A DNA stretch of 64,000 nucleotides, taken from Thuidium tamariscinum. Its lineage: Eukaryota; Streptophyta; Bryopsida; Hypnales; Thuidiaceae. The stretch's first letter is position 1. The number at the start of each line of letters is the position of its first letter. Below are positions 25,259-38,495 of the stretch, in pieces. Under the pieces are notes generated by a model, which was given only the letters and a program-made list of their open reading frames with translations, did not search any database and was not told the DNA's origin. A program made the position numbers and the translations under genes. The stretch spans positions 31,358,821 through 31,422,820 of the forward strand of contig OX344750.2 of the NCBI GenBank assembly GCA_947034885.2, read 5' to 3'.

Positions 25259-28258
25259 AACAAGTTCCAAAGAAGGCTCAAAATTATTACTTATGTATCA
25301 TGCCAATGGCGACTTTATACACTTAGAGGAGTTTTCTTTTCAATTTTTTTTTCATTTCAATTAGTAGATGGGCATTTTTTTTCCATCAAGAATTTTATGG
25401 AGCGTGTGAAGTGGCAATGGAAAAAAAACTAGAGGTATAGGGGTGGACATGTCCTTGGACTTGATTTTCTTTGACTTGATTTGATTTTTCAGTCCAGGTT
25501 TACAGGATTACTTAGCTTTACATACTCCTAGTGAGGATTCTTAAATTTGAAGACAATCCACTTGTATTTGTAGATGATTTCTGTTAGTAATGATTTTAGC
25601 TGGAGAGAGGTTTCTAGGCTTGTAACGACCTTTTTCAATTCTGAAATTTAGAAAAGAAAACAAAAACAATGACATTTGTCTTCTACTTTGTTTTTCATCC
25701 ATTGACTTTTTAAGTTTGTCACTTTTGATGGAGTTCAAATTTTTCAATTTTATGCAACTCGCCATACAGACCAATTGATTTTTCTTTATCATTACCTGAG
25801 CATTTAACCCCTCAAGGCTGGAGGGTTTTTGTGAAGAAGAAAAGTCCAAAATTGTCAATTTTCAATGCATTGTACAAAATAAAAAATAAAAACTTTTTTT
25901 TTGAATTCCAATGATACAAAAGTGTAGCAAAGTCAAGGAAGGCAGAGTGAAGACAATAATTCATGTCATTTGACACAATGGATTGAAAGATTATACCATT
26001 TGAAGTTCAAAATTTTTTTATTTAGCCTTGCCCAACCAACAAGGATAGTAGACTTTGAACCCCCTTGGCTGAATATTTTTGGTCTATACAAAAATGTGGA
26101 TTCAAGGGAGTTGTGATGTTAGGTTCAATCATACAAAATTTTAGATGGAACTCAATTGATTAATTTACTTTAAATGAGCTTGTAGTATAAGGTGGTCAAA
26201 GTAAACTACACACTAGCCAATTTTTAGATATTTCTTGCTTGGACATTAATTTATTAACAAAAATACAAAAAGTGAATTGATATAACCCCATGTCTTCTTT
26301 AAATAGGATTTTTGATGAGAAAAAAAATACTAAAACCCACAAGCTTATGCTCAATTCAACCTTTGCCATTATCCATTGTCTTTAAGTCTCATCAATGAGC
26401 AAGGTACAAAGGAAGATTGGCTTCCTATTGATTTTTAAATGCCATTATGTTCAATAAAGAAAAGCACTTTGTATTAGTCCCATGCATATCTCAATAATAA
26501 ATCACCATACTCAAATGTATTATACTCAAATTGCTAGATGTTAAAAATCCATAATTCATTATAAATGGCTACTATTGCCTTCCTAAAAGATGTTAAACCT
26601 AAATAACTAAAAATTCTTATACTTTCTTTCCTTTGCAATTGAAGATTAAAATGATATCTTTCAAATGCACATTTAATATTTCAAAATAAAATCAATGTGT
26701 GAATATTTTAAAGAATTTCTTTTTGGAAAAACAAAATGTCACGTGTTCACTATTATTTTAACCCATAGCTATCTAATCAACCATATAGTTTATCCAAAAT
26801 TTCAAGCTCAAATTGTCAGAAGTTAAATACATTTGACTGTTTTTAAAAAATTCAAGCAATTTTGAGGGTTAACTATTGAAAATTTTCAATTTTTACTAAA
26901 AAAAAGTAAAATTTTAATTATTTAAAAGTCTATAAAGGCATATATATATACACCTTACCAATTTTACTTCATTTCTTGGCTTGAGCAAAGTTTGCCAATA
27001 TCACTTGATTTGACATCTAAAATATAGTTTTTATCCATTTGCTTTGAAAATGATCTTAATAGAAAGAGTAAAGTATTTTTATGATCTTCAACATTGAAAA
27101 TTTAAACATACAAGTGTTGATTTGGAGCAATTTGCAATTTCTACCTATAAAAAATAAATTGAAAACTACATTTCAACAATTGTATGGAGTAGATTGTGTA
27201 ATGAGTTTTGGTAGCTTTTTATGTAAAATTAAGTTTTTTGGAAGTGCATTTTAGTATACTAATACTTTTTGTAGTTGTTCATGTCACTTCCAATTCCAAA
27301 AAACTTTCATATGCAAATTTTTGAAACATTGTGGGGAAAGGCAACATAATACAAATATAAAATGTATCATTTTTTTTGTTATAATCTTGCAACTCCTATG
27401 CACTTTCACACTCAAAATTGATATCCTTAAAAATAAACAAGCTCTTTAAACATCTATATCCTTAGATTTTGAAAAATAAAACAATTTACTTCATTAGAGA
27501 TAACTATAAGCCAATGCTTTTTTTTAATAATCAAAACACACTTCAAAAGGCTTAGGCATTTAGGGGTTAAGTTAATCAACCCTATAATTTAAGAAAATGT
27601 GATTGCTCAAATTTTACTATATTTACAGTTCAATTTTAAATTTCTTTTCTTTAAAAGGATGAACTTTATGGGCATTTTTCTCAAAAGTTTCTTGCAAGAA
27701 AAATTTCTTTTTTTTTATCAAATGCAATTATGAACACATATACCAACAATTGACTAAACATGCATGCCAATCTTTATAAGTATTGGAGCAATAGAGGATT
27801 ATTTTTAGAGACTTGTAATCATTTGAAGTACACAAGGAAAACAAGATTTTCACCTAATTATATCCATCGACTATTTATTGCAACCAATTTCACCCCTTGC
27901 CTATTTGTACCACCTATAGATTGTTTTTGGAAGATGATTATTAATAGAAAAGGTTTACAATGAATAGGAATGATTAAGGGGATCAAATAAGTAAACGAGC
28001 TTATTGTAGAAAATTATAGATGTTTGAAACATAATGTATAGCCCATAGACATTGCAATAATTATATATAGATGTACAACAAGGGTAGATGTTTATATAGT
28101 GTGAAATGTCAATTAATTAGTATAAGTCTCTTTGATATCCCTATCCAATGTAACTTTCTTTATTGTACGCATTTATTGAATGCATTCATTGAAGACCAAT
28201 TGAATTTGAAAAATCACCCAAAAGAAGATTTTTGTCTAAATAAGGAATTTTTGTCACC
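25259..28258. other. BTA1 3' flank and AT-rich intergenic DNA
   Basis: The first few hundred bases may be 3' UTR. Beyond about 25.5 kb composition is AT-rich with no recognisable gene. GGGTTAA and TTAACCC ends near 26757, 26870 and 27560 hint at worn piggyBac-like pieces but could not be paired convincingly. Confidence 0.45.
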
Positions 28259-28423
28259 CATTAGATGTTTTTTGAGGGGTCAAGAAGACTGCGAGTTATC
28301 ACAGCAGGGAACAGGTTCGGCGAGGTTCGGCAAGGCGGTCTGACGTGGCCGAGAGACTGCCACGTCATCGACCAAAAAAAAAAAAAAAAAAAAAAATTTT
28401 TTTTTGTATTTGAAGACTAAAAA

Positions 28424-28461
<38 letters not shown>

Positions 28462-28556
28462 AAATCTGACAGCAGGTCGCTCCCCTCGCTGCGGGGAACA
28501 GCTGCGGGGGAACAGCACTGGAACAGTCTTCTGCAGGGGTCAAAAAACATCTAATG
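28259..28556. mobile_element. Palindromic MITE-like element with long poly(A)/poly(T) core
   Basis: The ends CATTAGATGTTTTTTGA and its perfect inverted partner bound 298 bases; inner parts of both arms also pair (AGAAGACTG, GGGAACAG). A secondary hairpin TGACGTGGC/GCCACGTCA lies in the left arm. The centre holds A and T runs of roughly 10 to 25 bases. The GC-rich arms stand out against the AT-rich surroundings. No coding capacity. Confidence 0.65.
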
Positions 28557-29450
28557 CTTTGGAAAGACAATGAGACAAAATTCATGGGAGAGGGGGGAGG
28601 GATTAAAGAAATGATTTGTTTGAGGTAGATTGTCTTTCTATTTTTTTTATAAAATACGAAAATTGTTATAGTAAATTTAAAAAAATAAATAAAAGCTAAA
28701 ATGTTCAATATTTGCCTAGTATTGAAAATTTTACTTCGAGGAGAATGTAGTAACATTTACATCATAATATCTTGAATACCTCTTTACAAATCAATTAAAA
28801 TTGAAATTATAACCAAGCATCAAAAATATAAATCTTAGAAATAGAAATTGCATTTTTAATGGAAATTTGGAGTTCAATCTCCATCAGTGATTCAAAGCAA
28901 ATTTGTAAATAGTTTTAAATTTCTAATTGTACAAACGTATTTTACCCTTGATGCTTGGCATTGCCTCCATTGATGCAAACTCCAAAAATAAAGTTATAAA
29001 ACTTATAATTATACTACATTATTGTTTTGTATAGAACTCTTAAGTCTTCCGAGTTAATTCCTAAGTGATCAACCTAAAGATAGTAAAATTACTTTATGAT
29101 GATTTATACCATATGTGTAGGTCAAATTTGGCACCTTGCTATTGAAATTTATTAATTTTAAAATTTTGAAGGCTTGACAACTTACTTTCTTTTTCTTGGA
29201 TTTCGGCACTTTATTCTTCCTACTTTCACAACACTCCCAATTTTGAATTAATTTTTTCTACTCATGTGTAAATGTGTTATTTTTTCTAAATTTTCTCAAG
29301 AATAATTTTTGGATGTTCAAAATTGGCATCAATGAAAATTTTCAGATTTTCAAAAAACAGTTCTACAATTTTTAAAATTTTGGACATATTCCAAATTTTC
29401 TCTAGTTATTTCCAAAACTGACCTATACAATTGAAACTCTTTCAGGATTC
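28557..29450. other. AT-rich intergenic DNA, nothing recognised
   Basis: Low-GC sequence with no convincing ORF, RNA gene or bounded repeat. Confidence 0.45.
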
Positions 29451-30205
29451 ATTAACCATTCATCATCCATTTTCATCCATCCAGTGGATGATAAGCTTTG
29501 GACGTGGAGAACACGTCAGACTGTCAGATTTCACGTAAGAATTCTTATATGAACGTAAGTAAGGTACGAACTACGAAGTCGTGGAATACTCTCGTCGGAC
29601 ATGGCCACAGGCATTAGGGTTTGGAGCTCGCCGTGAGCCTCAAGCGTTGGCCTGCTCTATATGGATTGATTCGCGCTTCGACATTTCATTACTTCCGAAG
29701 TCTTGAATCTCAACCTGCGGAGGTCGCTGGAGGTTTTCAATTTCAACAGGAATCTTAATCGTCTGGATTGCAGGAGTGATGCGCTTCAACTCAATAATTT
29801 AAATTGAGGACTGTCGTTTTGAAGGAGGTTATTTGTGTGTGTTCCTGAAACAGTTAGAATTTGTACGGTGGACTTCAGAGGTGTGTGTCTGCAAGGTTAT
29901 TCTCGATCGCGATGATTCTTAGTTTTTTGAATTAATGCAATTGAGTAGGACTTTATGTTTGGGCACAGAATTTTACATGAACAGATTCCTAATTGGCTTT
30001 TGAATTTCTGGACGGAACGACAGTAGGTATTTATGCTGGGAAAGGACTCAATTAGGATAATTTTTTGGTGAGGCGCCTTATGAAGTTGTTTCATTCCGGA
30101 AATGGCCTATTTGAACAACGTCTTAGTGCTTTTTGCAATCTTTCCTGCAGGCATTGAGACTCATCAACAAATCTTGTTAAAGGTTTGCAGAAAATTCAGT
30201 CTTTG
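29451..30205 (+). promoter_or_regulatory. Upstream region and probable 5' UTR of the RPAP2-like gene
   Basis: GC content and CpG rise from about 29.5 kb, marking the start of gene space. A donor-like CAGAG/GTGTGT near 29881 and an acceptor-like TTTCCTGCAG near 30150 suggest a 5' UTR intron. This is inference; no TATA box is obvious. Confidence 0.4.
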
Positions 30206-33200
30206 ATGGCTACGACTGATGAGACAGCCGCTCTCGCTGCCGCGGAGGCAGCGAAAGCGAGAAAGTTCAAGCGGTCGATGAAAGCGATGAAGTCTGCGGT
30301 TTTAGAGGTTCAGTTGATCTTGTATGAGGGGGTGGACACTGATGAACAGCTTCATGCTGCGGGGAGAATTCTAGCGCAGTCCGAGTATGGTGATGTGGTT
30401 GAGGAGAGACACATTGCCAAGGGGTGTGGCTTCGCGCGGTGTGCTAATGTGCTTCCGGCTGAGACTCGAAAAGGTCGTTATAGGATTTCTCTCTCTGCGA
30501 AGAAAGTGTATGATCTGCAAGAATCACGCCACTTTTGCTCGCCTTCGTGCTTAATTGCTAGCAAGGACTTTGGAAACAAGCTGCCCCTCCAGCGAGACCT
30601 TGTGGAGTCAACTGAACGATTAACGGAGATTCTAGATTTAGTAAGGGGTTTGCAGTACAAAGCTAGGTCAAAAACTTTGAAGGAAAATGACACGCGAAAG
30701 CCCCCTGCTAGACCTAGAAATATGAAGCGTGGAAAGGTTCGACCAAAAGATACTAGAAATGCTCATTCGGCGAGTTCTGACCGTATTCGATCTCCAGTCG
30801 AGGATCGAGGGAGCGGAATGGGGAGCGCAAACTTGTCCACCTCACCGACGGACTCAATTTCGGAAAATAGCAATCGTGTGGCAAGTCCTGGTCTTAATAA
30901 TGTGGTCAATTTGATTACACCTCAAATAGAACAGAGCAATAGCACAGCCTCCAACTCTAGCTCTACTTTTGAAAGTGTCCTGGTCATGCCTTCGACATCA
31001 GAATCGGATGGTAAGACAGCAGATACAAATATCAACAGCCCCTTGAATGGCCAGAAGTTGCGACCCGAGAAAGACTCCCTGTCTCCTACCTCTATCACAA
31101 GCACAGTGCAAACGAAGTTCGAGAAACTGAAGATTCAGGAGCGTGTTGGAGATCAGGAGGTCCTACCTATGTTCGACTATGGAGGCCCGTCAGATGCAAT
31201 TGAAGGTTATATCCCCTCAAGGTCACGTTGGGAGGCCTCCCATACCGAACCAAGAACTCAGTCTAGGGTTTCTGAGAGGACAAACTCGAATGGTGAGATC
31301 TTTTTACTGTCCTGTGTTTTGGTTTCGCAACTATTTGGTTGGCGTTTTGTTAAACAGCAATTTATCTTACTTTGCGATGTGTTGTCTCTTACGTCTATTT
31401 GAAATCATCTATGAATATTCTTCTATTGCAATGATTTTTTCGTACTGAAGTTGGAACTATAGTAGATTCTTCCCTTATATTTTGGTGTCTTAGATCATGA
31501 TTCTAATTTGCGATTTCGATTTTGCAATAGATGTAACTTCGAGTAGTGGACTACGGGAAGATCAACGTGTGAATATCAGCGCGGAAAATACCGAAAAGGT
31601 GGCCAGTAATGTATTGAGAGAAGAGGTTCAGAGGTCTGAAAGTTCATCTAGAAGCCTACAGAAAAGAGTGAAAGTTGTTAAGGAGTGGGAAGACTTGGTT
31701 TCTGGAAGTCGTCAAGCCGGTCCAGCTAAATTGTGCATCACAGAGGTGGACGGTGAAACCAGCATATCAGAATCTGCTAACGAGTGGAATGTTGGAGATT
31801 CTGCTGGACCTCTCAGCAGCAACACCTCGAAAAGTAAAGGTACTGCTTGTGTCTGGTGCCTATTTTCTTTCGCACCCTTTGCTCAGGGCCTGTCGTTAGT
31901 TCTTCAAGCATTGTGTAACTCAATCAGGATGATCAGTATTTTCTTTTCCAATGTTATGATGCTTATGTGAGGTGTCGAAATGAATTTATACTAGTAGTTT
32001 TGAATACCTTCTAGTGCCTGCCTTTTTCTGTGAGTTGGAGTTACCTTTTCATATTTATTACATCCCATTAAATTCTTGCACTAAATCTTGCGTACACATA
32101 ATGTTGTGTGATTTCCGTAGAATAGGTTTGACCACTTAGGGTCTGAGTTAAAAAATAGGAAGTCTACTTTGGTAGTTTATAGTCATTTATAGGAGCGTTC
32201 AAAAATGTAGGGCATGATTCTATTCTATCTATTGCTATATATTGCTAGCGTACTAAATGATACATTTTTTCACTTATGGAGATGGAAATGGACTCTTTTG
32301 GCTGGTTAGACACTTGAGGGTTAATCAGAATTCACATCGAAAGATGTCTAGCGTCGGTGCTTGGGAGTATGTACTTAAGCAGATACTGTCTATTTAAACT
32401 TCCGGTTTTTATTGTGCTTCCAGACTTCCAAGGAAAATTCACAAACATGAAGCCAGCTTTGAAGAAGATATCCAAGGAGAAAGGCAATGTACGTAGTGTT
32501 GCGTGGGCTGATCAAAATAGGTTTAATTCGACCTCTGATATTGGAAAGACAGAATCGAAAGAGAGGGCTTCCAGCGCAAATGGGGATGATACTCCTAATT
32601 TTGAGCAGGTAGGATAAATCTGGTCCTTGCCCCATGAGTTAATTTGAGCTTTTCTAATATGCATCCTGGTTTCGTGATTTTTGTTCACTTTAATGCTCAA
32701 GCCAGACTGTACCTCAGACTCCTTGTTCTTCACTGTTCTGCTGCAGGGATTCGAGGATGTAATTATAATAGAGAAAAAAATAGAGTCCATGAAGTTGGAG
32801 GAACAGCAACGATCACAAACAAGGTTGTCTGAGCCTACTTTGGATTTAGCCATGGCTGCGAGATTGGCATCGGCTGAAGCCATAGCCACTGCATTGACTG
32901 AAGCAGCGACGTCTGCTGCTACTGGAGAGGTTGACTGTAGTGAAGCTGGTAAAGCCGAATCATATCTCATCGCTTAATATATTGCTTTTTGATTCTATGG
33001 TCTATTAAGCGGTGTTTTGATGATCGTACTCCTTTTTGTTGCAGTTGTCCAAGCCGGAATATCCATTCTTTCTGCTACCCACAATGCACATCCCGCAAGT
33101 TCAGATAGTCCTCACGAAGCACAAGATCAATCTAGTGAAACTCTAGATTCCATGAAGAACAGTGCACTCGATGAAGATGAACTTTTTGCGAGAGCTGCCC

Positions 33201-34677
33201 AAGCTCGAGAGGAAATGAGGCGATTGAAAATGCCAAGGAATTATGGTGAAATCATGGAGAAAGAGGGATTTGAGAATGGTGAGACCATTGATGACTTCAA
33301 GTCAATCGTCAACGAAGATGATGATGATGATGATGATGATGATGAAGATGAAGACGTTGACGATGTCAATGTCGATGACGCTGATACAGAGGAGGAAGAC
33401 GGTGATTATTTTAATGATGATAACGGAGGTTTCGAAGGTGCTCGTGAGGTTGGGTTTACGGCACCGCCGAAAGGCTTCAAAGCTGAGGTCAATCTCTGCC
33501 ACCGTACAAATTTGGATGGTGCATATCAATATAATTCAGGCTCTATTTCAATTAGATTTATGCGTGTACTATTATCTTTTCAAGTAAACTGTTGGCATAG
33601 ATGTGGAGAATTTCTATAGATCTCTTTAAGAACCTTCGCCATCTGTGTTGATCGTCGCTGTTGCTTGGTTGACTTACTGGTGTGCTTCAGCAATGTACTT
33701 TCTTGGGAACGACTGCTGTTAATTATCATCTCAATCTAATATTTTGAATTGTTGGTCCTGTTTCAGGTGTCCATGTTTGGGAATATGATTATGGCGATAG
33801 AAGCTTGGATCTCTGCTTCTGCGGTGGCTCATATCTATGGAAAGGACTCTCATCAGGAAGATGGATACTTGTCTGTGAATGGGAGGGAGTATTCCCGATA
33901 TACTTTTATTGGCGATGGTGTTTCTGCTGAGATCTTGCGTACCTTCTCGCTCTGTGTTTCTCGAGCACTCCCTGAAATCGTCCGTGCTCTCCGTATCTCT
34001 GTTCCTTTGTCGACATTGGAATTGGCCTTGGTAAAGTTTACTTTTCCTCTGCACTGCTCGACGTATTTTTTATCATAATGTACCTTAGTGCCAATGTTCC
34101 TGCATCTACATTAGGGTTGGTATTCTCTTCTTCAATGTCTGCATGGCAAGGCCAATCGGGTAATCAAAACCTGATTAATTTGCATGACAACCGCAATTAC
34201 ACAGGGTCGTTTAATCAAGACAATGAGTTTTGTCGAGGCATTGCCGCCATTTGGAACCAAGCAGTGGCAAATGGTGGTGATTCTCCTATTGGATGCCCTG
34301 TCTATTCATCGGATTCCACGGTTGGGAGTGTACTTTTCCAACAATCGAACAATGCTGCGACAGGTATTTTATTTGGTGAACTTCTCGTTCATTGATATCT
34401 TTTGCTGTAACCTCTTAGAAATCCATTTTTGATATGTCGTTGCTGACCTTTTAGTATTGCTGAGGTAAGAGCATCTTGTAGTCAAGTGAATGTAAGCATC
34501 TTTAGAAACAGAATGCCTGTGTTTGTAATGTACATTGAATGGGCCTGGGATAAATACCATTTATTTGAACAGGTGCTAGATTCCACGGGAACAAGTGAAG
34601 CAGAGTACGATGTTTTTCGTGACGTGGTACTCCCGTTGGGTCGGTCGCCAACTTTTACTACACGCAATGGTGGTTGA
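30206..34677 (+). CDS. RPAP2: RPAP2/RTR1-like RNA polymerase II CTD phosphatase (plant RIMA type)
   Basis: Eight phase-consistent exons: 30206-31292, 31531-31839, 32424-32608, 32747-32948, 33045-33487, 33767-34030, 34205-34363 and 34573-34677 (TGA), giving 917 aa. The RTR1 zinc finger is intact near the N-terminus, with Cys74 and Cys79 (CGFARC) and Cys111 and Cys115 (CSPSC), spaced as in yeast Rtr1. A long low-complexity Ser-rich linker follows, then the plant-specific SVAWAD motif, an acidic run starting near residue 686 (nine Asp), and a conserved C-terminal region with MSFVEALPPFGTKQWQMVV and LPLGRSPTF. Known members act on Ser5 phosphate of the polymerase II CTD and help polymerase assembly or import. 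ATG 30206 was chosen because the frame upstream has only a TTG. The extended C-terminal region is shared with Arabidopsis RIMA/RPAP2. Confidence 0.93.
33317..33343 (+). repeat. GAT trinucleotide microsatellite coding for poly-Asp
   Basis: Nine consecutive GAT codons in the fifth RPAP2 exon, followed by GAA/GAT-rich sequence. It lies in an acidic linker where length change should be tolerated, so it is probably polymorphic. Confidence 0.85.
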
Positions 34678-37600
34678 TCTATCATTCTGGCAAAAAAATT
34701 TCCACGTCAAGAAGGCATTTGTGTGCTCTACGAAGGGGATGATGGTTTGGACTCTATTTAAAGTCCGTTGTGGCAATTTCATGATTTTTAAATGGTAATT
34801 AATTGGTGAGGAATACTTCTTAATGGTCCAAGGAAAACAGATGCCACTTACCAGTGCAAAGTAGACGAGCGAGTGCAGTGTTATGACATCTTAGAGGATC
34901 TGCTTTTCAGGCGAAAGATTTGGCTCTACGGGGTCCAAGTTACTTTGATTATTCTCACGACGCATTTCTGCGAATCTGCTTCCTCTTGGGCCTACATGTA
35001 AAATGGTTCAGTCTCTGCAGGGTGTGTTGTACTCTGCTTTGTACGTCGCATAAGAAATTCTACACTGAAATCTACTGCCCAAGGTTTTGTAAAGCTGGGT
35101 GCAATTTTATGCAAGTATCAGTGGCGGGTTTTTATCTTTAGATGATCTCGATTTGCAAGTACAGTTTCAAATATATTGTACTGTACAGTACAATGTGGTA
35201 CTGGTATTCACCACTTCGCGTGTTACATGTGATTTTATTCCATCCACGTACAGTTGAAGTGGTATGCAGTATGCACCCCACAGAAAATCATTCTCTTTTG
35301 GAGGTGCAATGAATGATGAATTCTTTTTGTTGTAGATGTTTGTGAACTGTTAGGCAAGTGGTTGTGTACAATTTGGAGGCACAATGAGAACTTAAATTTT
35401 CGAAGCTATTCCGTGCATTGAAAAAATGATATTTATAGTATCAAGATGATCCTCTTCCATCTGAAAAAAAAATTCTCATTCCAGTTTCGAGGAATTTGAG
35501 TGGAGATTCTCTTAGACATCATTCGGTAGAGTCGTGTAGCCATTCACGGAGTTTCAACAGTAAAAGGCGTGAAGTCACTATCAGGCAACAAGCAGCCTTC
35601 ACGGTACTAATCATGTGATAAGAAAAAACGTTGCCTTCAAAACTTTACAAATCCTGCCTTCTAAAATACGCTTTCCAACTTTGCATGTATAGGAAACTTG
35701 CCCCAATCGTTGCACATAATGAAATTCAAATCTTTCTCCACAATTTTGTAGAAACTTGCAAGCTTTGAAACTTGGCACAATTATTAAATGCCATGTTAAG
35801 ATTCACTTCCAAAAAATAGAGAGCAAAAAGGTTTCCTCTTGCAAATTTCATTCTAACTTGAAGGTAGTAAGCGTAAAATCTTGTAAGAAAAAACTTGCGG
35901 CCCTTCACCGCACAATGTGTTGAGCATCTATCTTTTCGTGCAGTGATTGCCAACCTTTTTTTTCCGGCACTGTGTGGCCAGATTGCACCATTTCAAAATA
36001 AATTTCTTTTTTTCGCCAGATAAAAGTAATTTTTTTCACTAGAAGTTTTCTAGTTCTCTTTTAAATATGGATGAAGTTGCCAAATTTGGATGAAAAAGTG
36101 TATGAATATGACGGAATAGTGTTTTTAAGTCCAAAAGATGGATGAATGTAAAAATACAATGCTTCACCAAATTTGAAGTGATCGCCATCTTGGCACTTTC
36201 TCAAAAAGTTAAAAAAAAGGGCTAGTGATTGGGAAGTTCTATTTGGTCATTGAAAAGTCTCTTGTACGGTGATTAGAATTGTGCGGTGAATGGCATGTTT
36301 ACAATATGCTATACGATTGTCACTCGAATTGATAAGTGCAAATGAACTGAGTTCTTGAATTTTATTAATTTCTATGGGAAATCATCCCCAATTTCTTCAA
36401 CATAGAGTTGGAAAACTACTAGTTGCATTGCACCTATTCCTCTCCATTTTCAATAGAAAGAACAACTAATAGAAAATGGTGATCCATTATTGATCAGCCC
36501 CCATTTCCAATCAATAGGCTATTTTCTTTCCATAAAGTTATGGTGTAGCTCCCGGAGCAATTGTGGCATATTATGATTGGTTGCAAGGCTCTCATAGGTG
36601 CAACTAGCCCTTGGTTGGTTTTGCAATTAGCCTATATCACCATTATAGGTCAAAGAGAATCTTCTACTAAAAAATTCATAGTAATTACAATTTTGATAAT
36701 AAAATTCTGAATAAATATGGTATCCTTCCAAATTCTAATTCTATATAATTATGAAAAAAAATTTGAATTAAAAAAATGCACTCTACATGTGTGTAATTGC
36801 TTAAGTGGTCGGAAATGGGTGAAATACTCTATTGTCGGTTGAAGTGAAATGCTTCAAATTGTGAAGTTTGATATCCATCTCCAACGTAAAACATGTGGAC
36901 GTCTACATGCTAGACCATAATTGATTTGCTTATGACTCTAAGAGCGTTCAGAAACGACAATGAAATCTACTACAAGCAGTAAAAACAGAATCTATATCCA
37001 ACTTTACACTTCACATGTGAAATAAAACTAGCCATTGATTGAATAGTTGTCAAAAATTAATGGATAGAAATGATATCATCAATCTTCAAAATCATGCATA
37101 CACACTTAGTCGCTAGTGAAAGTGCACTAGTGCTCGCGAGCATACATTTTTTTCCAAGATATTCGTAATTTGTCCCTTATGCATATTGATGCCTATATTT
37201 GCCTATAATTGAAAAAATTCATGTGAATCCTTAATCTCCTAAATTTCATAAACAAATGAACACAAGTGCTTAGAATAGAGAGGCTTATTAAGAAAATTTT
37301 GAATGAGAAAACATACCTCATCATTGGCATGTTGATTATGACATTAGATGATTTTTGAGGCCTTCGGAAGACTATTTTGGTGTAGTTGTCGAAAATTGTT
37401 CCCTGTGCAATAAACCAATCTTTGCTGGTTTGATTTTACAAATTAAAAAGAATTTCAAAATTTCAAAAATTTCATAATGTATTGAAAAAGTGATTTTCTT
37501 TAAAATCAAAAATTATTTTAATTAATTAATTAATATTATCTGACATGCAAATGTCTTAACTATGTCAACTTGCTTGCATGGCAAAGTTCTCAAAGTTCAC

Positions 37601-37744
37601 CTACAATGTTCTTGAAGTTCTTAGTGTGTTTCCATAGTTTGGAAACCCACAATCTTCCAAAAGCTTCAAAGTCATCTAATGCTTGGTAACAATGGCAATT
37701 GGATTCAAACCAACATTTTCTACTAATGTGAAAGGAGTCACCTA
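34678..37744. other. RPAP2-like gene 3' flank and AT-rich intergenic DNA
   Basis: Sequence to about 35.3 kb keeps gene-like composition and probably includes the 3' UTR. Beyond that it is AT-rich. Weak inverted ends (CTAGTTGC with CACCTAT) near 36417 and 36597 may mark a worn MITE. Nothing else is recognised. Confidence 0.45.
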
Positions 37745-37779
37745 CACAATCAAATTGCGATTGAGGCAATAATGGCTTC

Positions 37780-37834
37780 TTTTGAGTTCATTGTCATTGT
37801 GACAAACTGTATCACAATGACAATGAGCTCAAAA
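37780..37834. repeat. Short hairpin, 23-bp stem and 9-base loop
   Basis: The arms 37780-37802 and 37812-37834 are inverted copies with a single difference that would be a G:U pair in one strand's RNA. The core is TTCATTGTCATTGTGA. The loop is CAAACTGTA. Too short for a typical plant miRNA precursor; probably part of a repeat end. Confidence 0.7.
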
Positions 37835-37844
37835 TCTATAAAAA

Positions 37845-38241
37845 TTTAATTATTTCGACCCCCCCAACCCCTCCCAATCTGATTTAAATATTAAATTTTA
37901 TGAACTTTTGAAAAAACCCTCCCCCCATCCCCTCTTATAATTCTCACAAAGTGAGCTTGGATACAATGGATATGGAATAAATGGGATAATAACTGTATAC
38001 CGTATCCATGTTTAGTATCAGTGTATGTATCCATATCAATATCTAGTGTGTATATATATATTTAGCACTAGTATCAATATTTGTATTCAGTATCCATATC
38101 CAGTATCTATATCTATATCCGACAATTGTTGATTTTTCTTAGAGGGGGGGGTGGGATTTTTTTTAATTCAAATCCAATGGCTGTCAATTTTTTTGATGAG
38201 GGGGTGGGGGGTGGGGGGTGGGGGGTGTCACGAAATTAATC
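37845..38241. repeat. Foldback with C-rich and G-rich arms (quadruplex-prone)
   Basis: The left arm begins TTAATTATTTCGACCCCCC; the right arm inverted begins TTAATTTCGTGACACCCCCC. Each arm then has a second C-rich block. The right arm carries repeated GGGGGGT blocks at 38200-38228. A GTATCCATATC-like microsatellite region (37990-38120) lies between the arms. No coding capacity. Confidence 0.5.
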
Positions 38242-38495
38242 AAATAAGTTGTGTTGCTTCTTTTTGTCACATTGTAGAAGATGACAACTACACGTAAATC
38301 TCAAAATTGGCACACACAAGGAGTTAAAAACAACATTAATCAATTTTGAATCTCATATAAAAGATTCTTCAAAAATATCAACAGTCAAGAAAGGGTTACA
38401 ATAAAACAAATGAAATATATTAACAAATTCCAAGAAGGACTTTTGAATTTGTGCCAGATATGAAAAGATGTAGGGAAGACATAATAACAATCACC
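38242..38495. other. AT-rich flank of the CCT4 pseudogene
   Basis: No feature recognised. It may include the decayed 3' part of the pseudogene. Confidence 0.35.

Noticed and set aside
26757-27566. Possible piggyBac-like element from TTAACCC and GGGTTAA ends
   Set aside because: Beyond the TTAACCC heptamer the two ends do not resemble each other, and such heptamers are common in this composition.
36417-36610. Possible MITE with CTAGTTGC and CACCTAT inverted ends
   Set aside because: The match requires gaps within the first 15 bases and no target duplication is visible.
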